Assembly (NCBI RefSeq): GCF_964019385.1
Contig: NC_088647.1
Location: 12,441,774 to 12,505,773 of the forward strand
Direction: 5' to 3'
From: Sycon ciliatum
Taxonomy: Eukaryota > Porifera > Calcarea > Leucosolenida > Sycettidae
Length of the DNA stretch: 64,000 nucleotides
A model generated the notes under the pieces. The model saw nothing but the letters and a program-made list of their open reading frames with translations, did not search any database and had not been told where the DNA came from. The position numbers and the translations under genes were made by a program. Within the stretch, counting starts at the first letter, position 1; each line of letters opens with the position of its first letter. Shown here piece after piece: positions 26,101 to 45,750 of this stretch.

Positions 26101-29100
26101 GTTGTTTCACACGACGTACGTTTCGCCGTATGGTTCGTGACGGCTCATCAGGTGTGCAATTTGAAACTCGGATGTTGAGCCATAAAGAAATGTAAAAGAG
26201 AAAAGGACATAATGGATACGAGTTAAGAGTAACTCTCCATCACTGTAACATGATACTATATACAGTCAGAAAGTGCAATAACTAGGCACAAAACTGACAG
26301 AGTACTGAGACATTCGACGTCCTGACACCTAACTTCAACACATCTCCGTAGCGCTAACCGACAGCCTTCCAACTTGGAAGGTTCAAGGTTATGAAAAGAC
26401 CAAAGAGGGGAAGGCAAGCGCAACGAAAACGAGCAAAAGCTACAGTCCCAACGGAACAAAGAATGTCGATTGTTACTGGACGATGACGAGACCAGTACGA
26501 TATTTGACAAAGCGGTCTAACTACAATTCGAAGCAGCAAAGCAGCACACCACCCAACTTGGGTGGGTCATAAATATCAAAGATAAGTAAAGAAAGGGAAG
26601 CTTTGCGAAAACGAATTGTACAAGCCGAAAGCCAAACTCCTACAGTACTCCTCATGCATGACATTGTGATGGACTAGTTGACTACAAAACAAGTTGTTTC
26701 ACACGACGTACGTTTCGCCGTATGGTTCGTGACGGCTCATCAGGTGTGCAATTTGAAACTCGGATGTTGAGCCATAAAGAAATGTAAAAGAGAAAAGGAC
26801 ATAATGGATACGAGTTAAGAGTAACTCTCCATCACTGTAACATGATACTATATACAGTCAGAAAGTGCAATAACTAGGCACAAAACTGACAGAGTACTGA
26901 GACATTCGACGTCCTGACACCTAACTTCAACACATCTCCGTAGCGCTAACCGACAGCCTTCCAACTTGGAAGGTTCAAGGTTATGAAAAGACCAAAGAGG
27001 GGAAGGCAAGCGCAACGAAAACGAGCAAAAGCTACAGTCCCAACGGAACAAAGAATGTCGATTGTTACTGGACGATGACGAGACCAGTACGATATTTGAC
27101 AAAGCGGTCTAACTACAATTCGAAGCAGCAAAGCAGCACACCACCCAACTTGGGTGGGTCATAAATATCAAAGATAAGTAAAGAAAGGGAAGCTTTGCGA
27201 AAACGAATTGTACAAGCCGAAAGCCAAACTCCTACAGTACTCCTCATGCATGACATTGTGATGGACTAGTTGACTACAAAACAAGTTGTTTCACACGACG
27301 TACGTTTCGCCGTATGGTTCGTGACGGCTCATCAGGTGTGCAATTTGAAACTCGGATGTTGAGCCATAAAGAAATGTAAAAGAGAAAAGGACATAATGGA
27401 TACGAGTTAAGAGTAACTCTCCATCACTGTAACATGATACTATATACAGTCAGAAAGTGCAATAACTAGGCACAAAACTGACAGAGTACTGAGACATTCG
27501 ACGTCCTGACACCTAACTTCAACACATCTCCGTAGCGCTAACCGACAGCCTTCCAACTTGGAAGGTTCAAGGTTATGAAAAGACCAAAGAGGGGAAGGCA
27601 AGCGCAACGAAAACGAGCAAAAGCTACAGTCCCAACGGAACAAAGAATGTCGATTGTTACTGGACGATGACGAGACCAGTACGATATTTGACAAAGCGGT
27701 CTAACTACAATTCGAAGCAGCAAAGCAGCACACCACCCAACTTGGGTGGGTCATAAATATCAAAGATAAGTAAAGAAAGGGAAGCTTTGCGAAAACGAAT
27801 TGTACAAGCCGAAAGCCAAACTCCTACAGTACTCCTCATGCATGACATTGTGATGGACTAGTTGACTACAAAACAAGTTGTTTCACACGACGTACGTTTC
27901 GCCGTATGGTTCGTGACGGCTCATCAGGTGTGCAATTTGAAACTCGGATGTTGAGCCATAAAGAAATGTAAAAGAGAAAAGGACATAATGGATACGAGTT
28001 AAGAGTAACTCTCCATCACTGTAACATGATACTATATACAGTCAGAAAGTGCAATAACTAGGCACAAAACTGACAGAGTACTGAGACATTCGACGTCCTG
28101 ACACCTAACTTCAACACATCTCCGTAGCGCTAACCGACAGCCTTCCAACTTGGAAGGTTCAAGGTTATGAAAAGACCAAAGAGGGGAAGGCAAGCGCAAC
28201 GAAAACGAGCAAAAGCTACAGTCCCAACGGAACAAAGAATGTCGATTGTTACTGGACGATGACGAGACCAGTACGATATTTGACAAAGCGGTCTAACTAC
28301 AATTCGAAGCAGCAAAGCAGCACACCACCCAACTTGGGTGGGTCATAAATATCAAAGATAAGTAAAGAAAGGGAAGCTTTGCGAAAACGAATTGTACAAG
28401 CCGAAAGCCAAACTCCTACAGTACTCCTCATGCATGACATTGTGATGGACTAGTTGACTACAAAACAAGTTGTTTCACACGACGTACGTTTCGCCGTATG
28501 GTTCGTGACGGCTCATCAGGTGTGCAATTTGAAACTCGGATGTTGAGCCATAAAGAAATGTAAAAGAGAAAAGGACATAATGGATACGAGTTAAGAGTAA
28601 CTCTCCATCACTGTAACATGATACTATATACAGTCAGAAAGTGCAATAACTAGGCACAAAACTGACAGAGTACTGAGACATTCGACGTCCTGACACCTAA
28701 CTTCAACACATCTCCGTAGCGCTAACCGACAGCCTTCCAACTTGGAAGGTTCAAGGTTATGAAAAGACCAAAGAGGGGAAGGCAAGCGCAACGAAAACGA
28801 GCAAAAGCTACAGTCCCAACGGAACAAAGAATGTCGATTGTTACTGGACGATGACGAGACCAGTACGATATTTGACAAAGCGGTCTAACTACAATTCGAA
28901 GCAGCAAAGCAGCACACCACCCAACTTGGGTGGGTCATAAATATCAAAGATAAGTAAAGAAAGGGAAGCTTTGCGAAAACGAATTGTACAAGCCGAAAGC
29001 CAAACTCCTACAGTACTCCTCATGCATGACATTGTGATGGACTAGTTGACTACAAAACAAGTTGTTTCACACGACGTACGTTTCGCCGTATGGTTCGTGA

Positions 29101-32100
29101 CGGCTCATCAGGTGTGCAATTTGAAACTCGGATGTTGAGCCATAAAGAAATGTAAAAGAGAAAAGGACATAATGGATACGAGTTAAGAGTAACTCTCCAT
29201 CACTGTAACATGATACTATATACAGTCAGAAAGTGCAATAACTAGGCACAAAACTGACAGAGTACTGAGACATTCGACGTCCTGACACCTAACTTCAACA
29301 CATCTCCGTAGCGCTAACCGACAGCCTTCCAACTTGGAAGGTTCAAGGTTATGAAAAGACCAAAGAGGGGAAGGCAAGCGCAACGAAAACGAGCAAAAGC
29401 TACAGTCCCAACGGAACAAAGAATGTCGATTGTTACTGGACGATGACGAGACCAGTACGATATTTGACAAAGCGGTCTAACTACAATTCGAAGCAGCAAA
29501 GCAGCACACCACCCAACTTGGGTGGGTCATAAATATCAAAGATAAGTAAAGAAAGGGAAGCTTTGCGAAAACGAATTGTACAAGCCGAAAGCCAAACTCC
29601 TACAGTACTCCTCATGCATGACATTGTGATGGACTAGTTGACTACAAAACAAGTTGTTTCACACGACGTACGTTTCGCCGTATGGTTCGTGACGGCTCAT
29701 CAGGTGTGCAATTTGAAACTCGGATGTTGAGCCATAAAGAAATGTAAAAGAGAAAAGGACATAATGGATACGAGTTAAGAGTAACTCTCCATCACTGTAA
29801 CATGATACTATATACAGTCAGAAAGTGCAATAACTAGGCACAAAACTGACAGAGTACTGAGACATTCGACGTCCTGACACCTAACTTCAACACATCTCCG
29901 TAGCGCTAACCGACAGCCTTCCAACTTGGAAGGTTCAAGGTTATGAAAAGACCAAAGAGGGGAAGGCAAGCGCAACGAAAACGAGCAAAAGCTACAGTCC
30001 CAACGGAACAAAGAATGTCGATTGTTACTGGACGATGACGAGACCAGTACGATATTTGACAAAGCGGTCTAACTACAATTCGAAGCAGCAAAGCAGCACA
30101 CCACCCAACTTGGGTGGGTCATAAATATCAAAGATAAGTAAAGAAAGGGAAGCTTTGCGAAAACGAATTGTACAAGCCGAAAGCCAAACTCCTACAGTAC
30201 TCCTCATGCATGACATTGTGATGGACTAGTTGACTACAAAACAAGTTGTTTCACACGACGTACGTTTCGCCGTATGGTTCGTGACGGCTCATCAGGTGTG
30301 CAATTTGAAACTCGGATGTTGAGCCATAAAGAAATGTAAAAGAGAAAAGGACATAATGGATACGAGTTAAGAGTAACTCTCCATCACTGTAACATGATAC
30401 TATATACAGTCAGAAAGTGCAATAACTAGGCACAAAACTGACAGAGTACTGAGACATTCGACGTCCTGACACCTAACTTCAACACATCTCCGTAGCGCTA
30501 ACCGACAGCCTTCCAACTTGGAAGGTTCAAGGTTATGAAAAGACCAAAGAGGGGAAGGCAAGCGCAACGAAAACGAGCAAAAGCTACAGTCCCAACGGAA
30601 CAAAGAATGTCGATTGTTACTGGACGATGACGAGACCAGTACGATATTTGACAAAGCGGTCTAACTACAATTCGAAGCAGCAAAGCAGCACACCACCCAA
30701 CTTGGGTGGGTCATAAATATCAAAGATAAGTAAAGAAAGGGAAGCTTTGCGAAAACGAATTGTACAAGCCGAAAGCCAAACTCCTACAGTACTCCTCATG
30801 CATGACATTGTGATGGACTAGTTGACTACAAAACAAGTTGTTTCACACGACGTACGTTTCGCCGTATGGTTCGTGACGGCTCATCAGGTGTGCAATTTGA
30901 AACTCGGATGTTGAGCCATAAAGAAATGTAAAAGAGAAAAGGACATAATGGATACGAGTTAAGAGTAACTCTCCATCACTGTAACATGATACTATATACA
31001 GTCAGAAAGTGCAATAACTAGGCACAAAACTGACAGAGTACTGAGACATTCGACGTCCTGACACCTAACTTCAACACATCTCCGTAGCGCTAACCGACAG
31101 CCTTCCAACTTGGAAGGTTCAAGGTTATGAAAAGACCAAAGAGGGGAAGGCAAGCGCAACGAAAACGAGCAAAAGCTACAGTCCCAACGGAACAAAGAAT
31201 GTCGATTGTTACTGGACGATGACGAGACCAGTACGATATTTGACAAAGCGGTCTAACTACAATTCGAAGCAGCAAAGCAGCACACCACCCAACTTGGGTG
31301 GGTCATAAATATCAAAGATAAGTAAAGAAAGGGAAGCTTTGCGAAAACGAATTGTACAAGCCGAAAGCCAAACTCCTACAGTACTCCTCATGCATGACAT
31401 TGTGATGGACTAGTTGACTACAAAACAAGTTGTTTCACACGACGTACGTTTCGCCGTATGGTTCGTGACGGCTCATCAGGTGTGCAATTTGAAACTCGGA
31501 TGTTGAGCCATAAAGAAATGTAAAAGAGAAAAGGACATAATGGATACGAGTTAAGAGTAACTCTCCATCACTGTAACATGATACTATATACAGTCAGAAA
31601 GTGCAATAACTAGGCACAAAACTGACAGAGTACTGAGACATTCGACGTCCTGACACCTAACTTCAACACATCTCCGTAGCGCTAACCGACAGCCTTCCAA
31701 CTTGGAAGGTTCAAGGTTATGAAAAGACCAAAGAGGGGAAGGCAAGCGCAACGAAAACGAGCAAAAGCTACAGTCCCAACGGAACAAAGAATGTCGATTG
31801 TTACTGGACGATGACGAGACCAGTACGATATTTGACAAAGCGGTCTAACTACAATTCGAAGCAGCAAAGCAGCACACCACCCAACTTGGGTGGGTCATAA
31901 ATATCAAAGATAAGTAAAGAAAGGGAAGCTTTGCGAAAACGAATTGTACAAGCCGAAAGCCAAACTCCTACAGTACTCCTCATGCATGACATTGTGATGG
32001 ACTAGTTGACTACAAAACAAGTTGTTTCACACGACGTACGTTTCGCCGTATGGTTCGTGACGGCTCATCAGGTGTGCAATTTGAAACTCGGATGTTGAGC

Positions 32101-33401
32101 CATAAAGAAATGTAAAAGAGAAAAGGACATAATGGATACGAGTTAAGAGTAACTCTCCATCACTGTAACATGATACTATATACAGTCAGAAAGTGCAATA
32201 ACTAGGCACAAAACTGACAGAGTACTGAGACATTCGACGTCCTGACACCTAACTTCAACACATCTCCGTAGCGCTAACCGACAGCCTTCCAACTTGGAAG
32301 GTTCAAGGTTATGAAAAGACCAAAGAGGGGAAGGCAAGCGCAACGAAAACGAGCAAAAGCTACAGTCCCAACGGAACAAAGAATGTCGATTGTTACTGGA
32401 CGATGACGAGACCAGTACGATATTTGACAAAGCGGTCTAACTACAATTCGAAGCAGCAAAGCAGCACACCACCCAACTTGGGTGGGTCATAAATATCAAA
32501 GATAAGTAAAGAAAGGGAAGCTTTGCGAAAACGAATTGTACAAGCCGAAAGCCAAACTCCTACAGTACTCCTCATGCATGACATTGTGATGGACTAGTTG
32601 ACTACAAAACAAGTTGTTTCACACGACGTACGTTTCGCCGTATGGTTCGTGACGGCTCATCAGGTGTGCAATTTGAAACTCGGATGTTGAGCCATAAAGA
32701 AATGTAAAAGAGAAAAGGACATAATGGATACGAGTTAAGAGTAACTCTCCATCACTGTAACATGATACTATATACAGTCAGAAAGTGCAATAACTAGGCA
32801 CAAAACTGACAGAGTACTGAGACATTCGACGTCCTGACGGCGAAACGTACGTCGTGTGAAACAACTTGTTTTGTAGTCAACTAGTCCATCACAATGTCAT
32901 GCATGAGGAGTACTGTAGGAGTTTGGCTTTCGGCTTGTACAATTCGTTTTCGCAAAGCTTCCCTTTCTTTACTTATCTTTGATATTTATGACCCACCCAA
33001 GTTGGGTGGTGTGCTGCTTTGCTGCTTCGAATTGTAGTTAGACCGCTTTGTCAAATATCGTACTGGTCTCGTCATCGTCCAGTAACAATCGACATTCTTT
33101 GTTCCGTTGGGACTGTAGCTTTTGCTCGTTTTCGTTGCGCTTGCCTTCCCCTCTTTGGTCTTTTCATAACCTTGAACCTTCCAAGTTGGAAGGCTGTCGG
33201 TTAGCGCTACGGAGATGTGTTGAAGTTAGGTGTCAGGACGTCGAATGTCTCAGTACTCTGTCAGTTTTGTGCCTAGTTATTGCACTTTCTGACTGTATAT
33301 AGTATCATGTTACAGTGATGGAGAGTTACTCTTAACTCGTATCCATTATGTCCTTTTCTCTTTTACATTTCTTTATGGCTCAACATCCGAGTTTCAAATT
33401 G

Positions 33402-33450
33402 CACACCTGATGAGCCGTCACGAACCATACGGCGAAACGTACGTCGTGTG
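33402..33450 (+). ncRNA. RZ1 hammerhead ribozymes, 6 plus-strand copies (first shown)
   Basis: CACAC 33402-33406, CTGATGA 33407-33413, stem II 33414-33433, GAA 33434-33436, stem III 33437-33444, C33445, GTGTG 33446-33450. Further copies start at 33994, 34586, 35178, 35770 and 36362. The head-to-head switch at 32838 cuts a seventh copy inside stem II. Confidence 0.93.
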
Positions 33451-36400
33451 AAACAACTTGTTTTGTAGTCAACTAGTCCATCACAATGTCATGCATGAGG
33501 AGTACTGTAGGAGTTTGGCTTTCGGCTTGTACAATTCGTTTTCGCAAAGCTTCCCTTTCTTTACTTATCTTTGATATTTATGACCCACCCAAGTTGGGTG
33601 GTGTGCTGCTTTGCTGCTTCGAATTGTAGTTAGACCGCTTTGTCAAATATCGTACTGGTCTCGTCATCGTCCAGTAACAATCGACATTCTTTGTTCCGTT
33701 GGGACTGTAGCTTTTGCTCGTTTTCGTTGCGCTTGCCTTCCCCTCTTTGGTCTTTTCATAACCTTGAACCTTCCAAGTTGGAAGGCTGTCGGTTAGCGCT
33801 ACGGAGATGTGTTGAAGTTAGGTGTCAGGACGTCGAATGTCTCAGTACTCTGTCAGTTTTGTGCCTAGTTATTGCACTTTCTGACTGTATATAGTATCAT
33901 GTTACAGTGATGGAGAGTTACTCTTAACTCGTATCCATTATGTCCTTTTCTCTTTTACATTTCTTTATGGCTCAACATCCGAGTTTCAAATTGCACACCT
34001 GATGAGCCGTCACGAACCATACGGCGAAACGTACGTCGTGTGAAACAACTTGTTTTGTAGTCAACTAGTCCATCACAATGTCATGCATGAGGAGTACTGT
34101 AGGAGTTTGGCTTTCGGCTTGTACAATTCGTTTTCGCAAAGCTTCCCTTTCTTTACTTATCTTTGATATTTATGACCCACCCAAGTTGGGTGGTGTGCTG
34201 CTTTGCTGCTTCGAATTGTAGTTAGACCGCTTTGTCAAATATCGTACTGGTCTCGTCATCGTCCAGTAACAATCGACATTCTTTGTTCCGTTGGGACTGT
34301 AGCTTTTGCTCGTTTTCGTTGCGCTTGCCTTCCCCTCTTTGGTCTTTTCATAACCTTGAACCTTCCAAGTTGGAAGGCTGTCGGTTAGCGCTACGGAGAT
34401 GTGTTGAAGTTAGGTGTCAGGACGTCGAATGTCTCAGTACTCTGTCAGTTTTGTGCCTAGTTATTGCACTTTCTGACTGTATATAGTATCATGTTACAGT
34501 GATGGAGAGTTACTCTTAACTCGTATCCATTATGTCCTTTTCTCTTTTACATTTCTTTATGGCTCAACATCCGAGTTTCAAATTGCACACCTGATGAGCC
34601 GTCACGAACCATACGGCGAAACGTACGTCGTGTGAAACAACTTGTTTTGTAGTCAACTAGTCCATCACAATGTCATGCATGAGGAGTACTGTAGGAGTTT
34701 GGCTTTCGGCTTGTACAATTCGTTTTCGCAAAGCTTCCCTTTCTTTACTTATCTTTGATATTTATGACCCACCCAAGTTGGGTGGTGTGCTGCTTTGCTG
34801 CTTCGAATTGTAGTTAGACCGCTTTGTCAAATATCGTACTGGTCTCGTCATCGTCCAGTAACAATCGACATTCTTTGTTCCGTTGGGACTGTAGCTTTTG
34901 CTCGTTTTCGTTGCGCTTGCCTTCCCCTCTTTGGTCTTTTCATAACCTTGAACCTTCCAAGTTGGAAGGCTGTCGGTTAGCGCTACGGAGATGTGTTGAA
35001 GTTAGGTGTCAGGACGTCGAATGTCTCAGTACTCTGTCAGTTTTGTGCCTAGTTATTGCACTTTCTGACTGTATATAGTATCATGTTACAGTGATGGAGA
35101 GTTACTCTTAACTCGTATCCATTATGTCCTTTTCTCTTTTACATTTCTTTATGGCTCAACATCCGAGTTTCAAATTGCACACCTGATGAGCCGTCACGAA
35201 CCATACGGCGAAACGTACGTCGTGTGAAACAACTTGTTTTGTAGTCAACTAGTCCATCACAATGTCATGCATGAGGAGTACTGTAGGAGTTTGGCTTTCG
35301 GCTTGTACAATTCGTTTTCGCAAAGCTTCCCTTTCTTTACTTATCTTTGATATTTATGACCCACCCAAGTTGGGTGGTGTGCTGCTTTGCTGCTTCGAAT
35401 TGTAGTTAGACCGCTTTGTCAAATATCGTACTGGTCTCGTCATCGTCCAGTAACAATCGACATTCTTTGTTCCGTTGGGACTGTAGCTTTTGCTCGTTTT
35501 CGTTGCGCTTGCCTTCCCCTCTTTGGTCTTTTCATAACCTTGAACCTTCCAAGTTGGAAGGCTGTCGGTTAGCGCTACGGAGATGTGTTGAAGTTAGGTG
35601 TCAGGACGTCGAATGTCTCAGTACTCTGTCAGTTTTGTGCCTAGTTATTGCACTTTCTGACTGTATATAGTATCATGTTACAGTGATGGAGAGTTACTCT
35701 TAACTCGTATCCATTATGTCCTTTTCTCTTTTACATTTCTTTATGGCTCAACATCCGAGTTTCAAATTGCACACCTGATGAGCCGTCACGAACCATACGG
35801 CGAAACGTACGTCGTGTGAAACAACTTGTTTTGTAGTCAACTAGTCCATCACAATGTCATGCATGAGGAGTACTGTAGGAGTTTGGCTTTCGGCTTGTAC
35901 AATTCGTTTTCGCAAAGCTTCCCTTTCTTTACTTATCTTTGATATTTATGACCCACCCAAGTTGGGTGGTGTGCTGCTTTGCTGCTTCGAATTGTAGTTA
36001 GACCGCTTTGTCAAATATCGTACTGGTCTCGTCATCGTCCAGTAACAATCGACATTCTTTGTTCCGTTGGGACTGTAGCTTTTGCTCGTTTTCGTTGCGC
36101 TTGCCTTCCCCTCTTTGGTCTTTTCATAACCTTGAACCTTCCAAGTTGGAAGGCTGTCGGTTAGCGCTACGGAGATGTGTTGAAGTTAGGTGTCAGGACG
36201 TCGAATGTCTCAGTACTCTGTCAGTTTTGTGCCTAGTTATTGCACTTTCTGACTGTATATAGTATCATGTTACAGTGATGGAGAGTTACTCTTAACTCGT
36301 ATCCATTATGTCCTTTTCTCTTTTACATTTCTTTATGGCTCAACATCCGAGTTTCAAATTGCACACCTGATGAGCCGTCACGAACCATACGGCGAAACGT

Positions 36401-36948
36401 ACGTCGTGTGAAACAACTTGTTTTGTAGTCAACTAGTCCATCACAATGTCATGCATGAGGAGTACTGTAGGAGTTTGGCTTTCGGCTTGTACAATTCGTT
36501 TTCGCAAAGCTTCCCTTTCTTTACTTATCTTTGATATTTATGACCCACCCAAGTTGGGTGGTGTGCTGCTTTGCTGCTTCGAATTGTAGTTAGACCGCTT
36601 TGTCAAATATCGTACTGGTCTCGTCATCGTCCAGTAACAATCGACATTCTTTGTTCCGTTGGGACTGTAGCTTTTGCTCGTTTTCGTTGCGCTTGCCTTC
36701 CCCTCTTTGGTCTTTTCATAACCTTGAACCTTCCAAGTTGGAAGGCTGTCGGTTAGCGCTACGGAGATGTGTTGAAGTTAGGTGTCAGGACGTCGAATGT
36801 CTCAGTACTCTGTCAGTTTTGTGCCTAGTTATTGCACTTTCTGACTGTATATAGTATCATGTTACAGTGATGGAGAGTTACTCTTAACTCGTATCCATTA
36901 TGTCCTTTTCTCTTCTACATTTCTTTATGGCTCAACATCCGAGTTTCA

Positions 36949-37143
<195 letters not shown>

Positions 37144-37276
37144 GCAATAAGTAGGACGAGCTGAAGCGACATGTGGACTACTTTATTAACAATGTAAGCG
37201 ATGGAGACGATGCAAGAAACAACCTAAAGGGTAAGGAAAAATACATGTAAGAAGAAAAAGGGCAATGGAAAAAAAA

Positions 37277-37320
37277 GATGATTCGAACAAGTTTTCGTAC
37301 AACACTCTTCAGGAATCACC
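37277..37320 (-). ncRNA. Hammerhead ribozyme, PLE-B copy 2 left arm
   Basis: Same 44-nt motif as 22133-22176 on the opposite strand. Confidence 0.88.
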
Positions 37321-37463
37321 GTTGTACTAAAGAACAAAATGAGAACAAAGGAAATAATATAGCAATCAAGGTAGGGTGACACGATACAATGACAGCACTA
37401 GAATATCGAGGTGCGATTTCTCACAAAAGTGTGCAGAAAACAAGGGTATACAAGTAAGAACTT

Positions 37464-38426
37464 CACATCCTTCCACCCAGTGCGCAATCTGAGAGGCCCA
37501 AACGCGGGAGGCCTAGGAAAAACCCATCACCTAGACGGCAGGATAGTTCCCTGCCGCTGTCTGCCGCTCCCCCTCTGACATCTGTGTTGGACGGGCTGGA
37601 GCTTGGCAGCTCTTTGGAGGTGCGTGCGGAACCGCCACTGGTGCAGCCCTCGGGTGTGCCTAAGTCTGTGCCTCTGGGTGCTTTGCATGGGGCTGTGCCT
37701 CGAGTGGTGACAGCACCTCTGCCTCCCCCTGACCCTCCTCCTTCGAGGTCTGTGTTGGTGGGGAGCACCCGTGGTGGTCGATTTGTCCCACCGGAACCAG
37801 AGCTGGATTCAACAGAAAGACCAACAACCATGGCGGCAACAACAACACCAGCTTCACATCCAACAACAACACCAGGTTCACATCCAACAACAACAACAAC
37901 AACTAATCCACAAAACAAAGCAGCAAATGACAGACCACGGAGATCTACAGCAGATTACAACCGGACCTATGAATTCACGGTAAAAATACAAAGGAAACAA
38001 TCGGAAAGGACGACGACTGACGTGAAGGCAACGGCATTCAGGGTTGGCGTGGGTGGTGAAGGTGAGACGCAGGACGATGCAAGTGAGGAGGAGAGTCAAA
38101 CCGCGGTGGATGACGGAGCAGGTTCTGATTCGGACAGTGAGGGAGAAGGTGAGCTGAGTGAGGGTGAGAGGGAGTGTGAGGGTGTGCGCGTGAGTCGAGA
38201 TTGTGTGCGTCCGTCTCGTAATAACAAGTCTTCAGTATACAATCATTTGGTTTCTAGTACTGACTGTTGTCGTACTTATTCTGATTCCTGTTTTTCTGTT
38301 TTGTGCCGTGCTCGTCATGGTTATCTTTTGCAGTTACAAGTTTTGGAAGCTGTTTGTCAGCGCATTCATAAGCCGAATTTGTGTGTCCAGAAAGATAGTG
38401 TTATTACCCTAAAATTGTTCAAATAA
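37464..38426 (+). CDS. PLE-B linker and GIY-YIG second half, partial
   Basis: 321 codons open from the foldback junction. The peptide starts just after the first GIY-YIG half, shows the AT-hook RPKRGRPRKNP near its start, a Pro-rich then Thr/Pro-rich linker, RPRRSTADY, an acidic Ser/Glu stretch, and the nuclease C-terminal half ending LKLFK. The stop is at 38424-38426. RT and the first GIY-YIG half are absent. Confidence 0.82.
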   Translation, partial: HILPPSAQSERPKRGRPRKNPSPRRQDSSLPLSAAPPLTSVLDGLELGSSLEVRAEPPLVQPSGVPKSVPLGALHGAVPRVVTAPLPPPDPPPSRSVLVGSTRGGRFVPPEPELDSTERPTTMAATTTPASHPTTTPGSHPTTTTTTNPQNKAANDRPRRSTADYNRTYEFTVKIQRKQSERTTTDVKATAFRVGVGGEGETQDDASEEESQTAVDDGAGSDSDSEGEGELSEGERECEGVRVSRDCVRPSRNNKSSVYNHLVSSTDCCRTYSDSCFSVLCRARHGYLLQLQVLEAVCQRIHKPNLCVQKDSVITLKLFK

Positions 38427-38713
38427 TGTTCTGTTGTGTAGTGTGGCAACGTTGTTGCCACTTGTGCCTAAATGTGTTTTGTCACCTTCTTGTTTATTAT
38501 TGTTATTATTATCATTCGTTCTCACTTTTTTTGTTTTTGTTTTTTGTTGCTGATACACACTTGTCACGCTTAGTTCTTACTTGTATACCCTTGTTTTCTG
38601 CACACTTTTGTGAGAAATCGCACCTCGATATTCTAGTGCTGTCATTGTATCGTGTCACCCTACCTTGATTGCTATATTATTTCCTTTGTTCTCATTTTGT
38701 TCTTTAGTACAAC

Positions 38714-38757
38714 GGTGATTCCTGAAGAGTGTTGTACGAAAACTTGTTCGAATCATC
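38714..38757 (+). ncRNA. Hammerhead ribozyme, PLE-B copy 2 right arm
   Basis: Identical to 22133-22176, about 290 bp after the stop codon. Confidence 0.9.
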
Positions 38758-38924
38758 TTTTTTTTCCATTGCCCTTTTTCTTCTTACATGTATTTTTCCT
38801 TACCCTTTAGGTTGTTTCTTGCATCGTCTCCATCGCTTACATTGTTAATAAAGTAGTCCACATGTCGCTTCAGCTCGTCCTACTTATTGCCATATTAAAA
38901 TTATTGTCTCCTCGTCGAATTTTT

Positions 38925-39039
<115 letters not shown>

Positions 39040-39095
39040 CGACGCGGAGACAACAATTTTATAATAGCTATAAAGAGAATTACTGTAATTATTCA

Positions 39096-39584
39096 ATGAA
39101 TTATTACAGTACTGGATGTCAAGCACCGGTGAAGACACTGGGAACAGAAGATTTAGCAACAACAGGAACAACAACAATGACAACAACAACAATGGTAACA
39201 AATTACCATCAAGATCAAAGGAGGAGTCAACGAACAGAGGTTCAGCAACGTGAAGCGAGCCTGGGACCGATCGCTGGTGATGAGGAGAATGACACGGAGG
39301 ACGACACTGAGGATGAGTTGGAAGATGAGACGGGGGACGAGGTTGCGGTTGGTGGAGACGAGGAATCGGATGGTGATTGTGATCGTAAGAAGTCTGCCGT
39401 TTTTCTTCATCTGTTGTCTCACCCTAAGTGTCTGCAGGTGTATGATGATTTTAGTTTTTCTGTTCTTTGTCGTGCACGGTACGCTAGTCAGTTGAAAGTA
39501 CTTGAGGCTGTTTGTATTCGTTTGCATAAGCCTGATCTTTGTAAGCAGAAGAAACATGTAGTTGCGTTAAGATTGTTTTCGTAG
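39096..39584 (+). CDS. PLE-E acidic linker and GIY-YIG second half, partial
   Basis: Up to 162 aa. The first ~35 residues lie close to the junction and may not be native. A strongly acidic stretch follows, then KKSAVFLHLLSHPKC ... VLEAVCIRLHKPDLCKQKKHVVALRLFS, the nuclease C-terminal half, closest to PLE-D. The stop is at 39582-39584. RT is missing. Confidence 0.75.
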   Translation: MNYYSTGCQAPVKTLGTEDLATTGTTTMTTTTMVTNYHQDQRRSQRTEVQQREASLGPIAGDEENDTEDDTEDELEDETGDEVAVGGDEESDGDCDRKKSAVFLHLLSHPKCLQVYDDFSFSVLCRARYASQLKVLEAVCIRLHKPDLCKQKKHVVALRLFS

Positions 39585-39774
39585 GTGCACAGCATGATTG
39601 TTTGTCTCACTACATAGTTCTAGCGTTGCAATTAGTTCCTCACCCCTGTTGCACTTAGTACTTCTATTGTCTCACCTTCCCTCATTCTATTTTTAGCACT
39701 TTGTTTTGTTCTCGTAACACATTATTGAATGTAGATAAATTATTGATTTGGCATGGTTATTCTTCAGTCACGGC

Positions 39775-39814
39775 TTTCCACTGATGATTGTGACAAGAAA
39801 ATCGATTTTGGTAA
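39775..39814 (+). ncRNA. Hammerhead ribozyme of PLE-E (type I)
   Basis: Stem I TTTCCA pairs with TGGTAA (one mismatch). The core is CTGATGA, stem II is TTG-TGA-CAA, then GAA, palindromic stem III AATCGATT and T at the cleavage position. Stem II differs from PLE-D but stays paired (C-G replaced by T-A), which is compensatory change. Confidence 0.82.
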
Positions 39815-39871
39815 ACCTTCATGACTTTGTTGTAGTGTGGCGATGACAGCAGAATTTGTTCTCTTTATAGC

Positions 39872-39872
<1 letters not shown>

Positions 39873-39957
<85 letters not shown>
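39873..39957. repeat. (TAA)n tract
   Basis: Between PLE-E and RLE-H fragment 2. Confidence 0.97.

Positions 39958-45750
<5,793 letters not shown>

Larger units (their letters stand above)
39040..39872 (+). mobile_element. PLE-E, short insertion with inverted 3' tip
   Basis: The left ~40 bp (39040-39079) are a minus-strand copy of the element's 3' tip in its long form (sense ...TTGTTGTCTCCGCGTCG). After a short filler the plus-strand copy carries the last ~160 codons, a UTR with a hammerhead, and the short terminus (...TTTATAGCTAT) at 39872. It is related to PLE-D in protein and ribozyme but is a different family. Confidence 0.78.

Noticed and set aside
22704-36854. 84-aa and 61-aa frames repeated in every RZ1 unit
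   Set aside because: The 84-aa frames begin at TTG, not ATG. Differences between the two arrays are mostly amino-acid changing, and no domain is recognisable. Their regularity only reflects the repeat.
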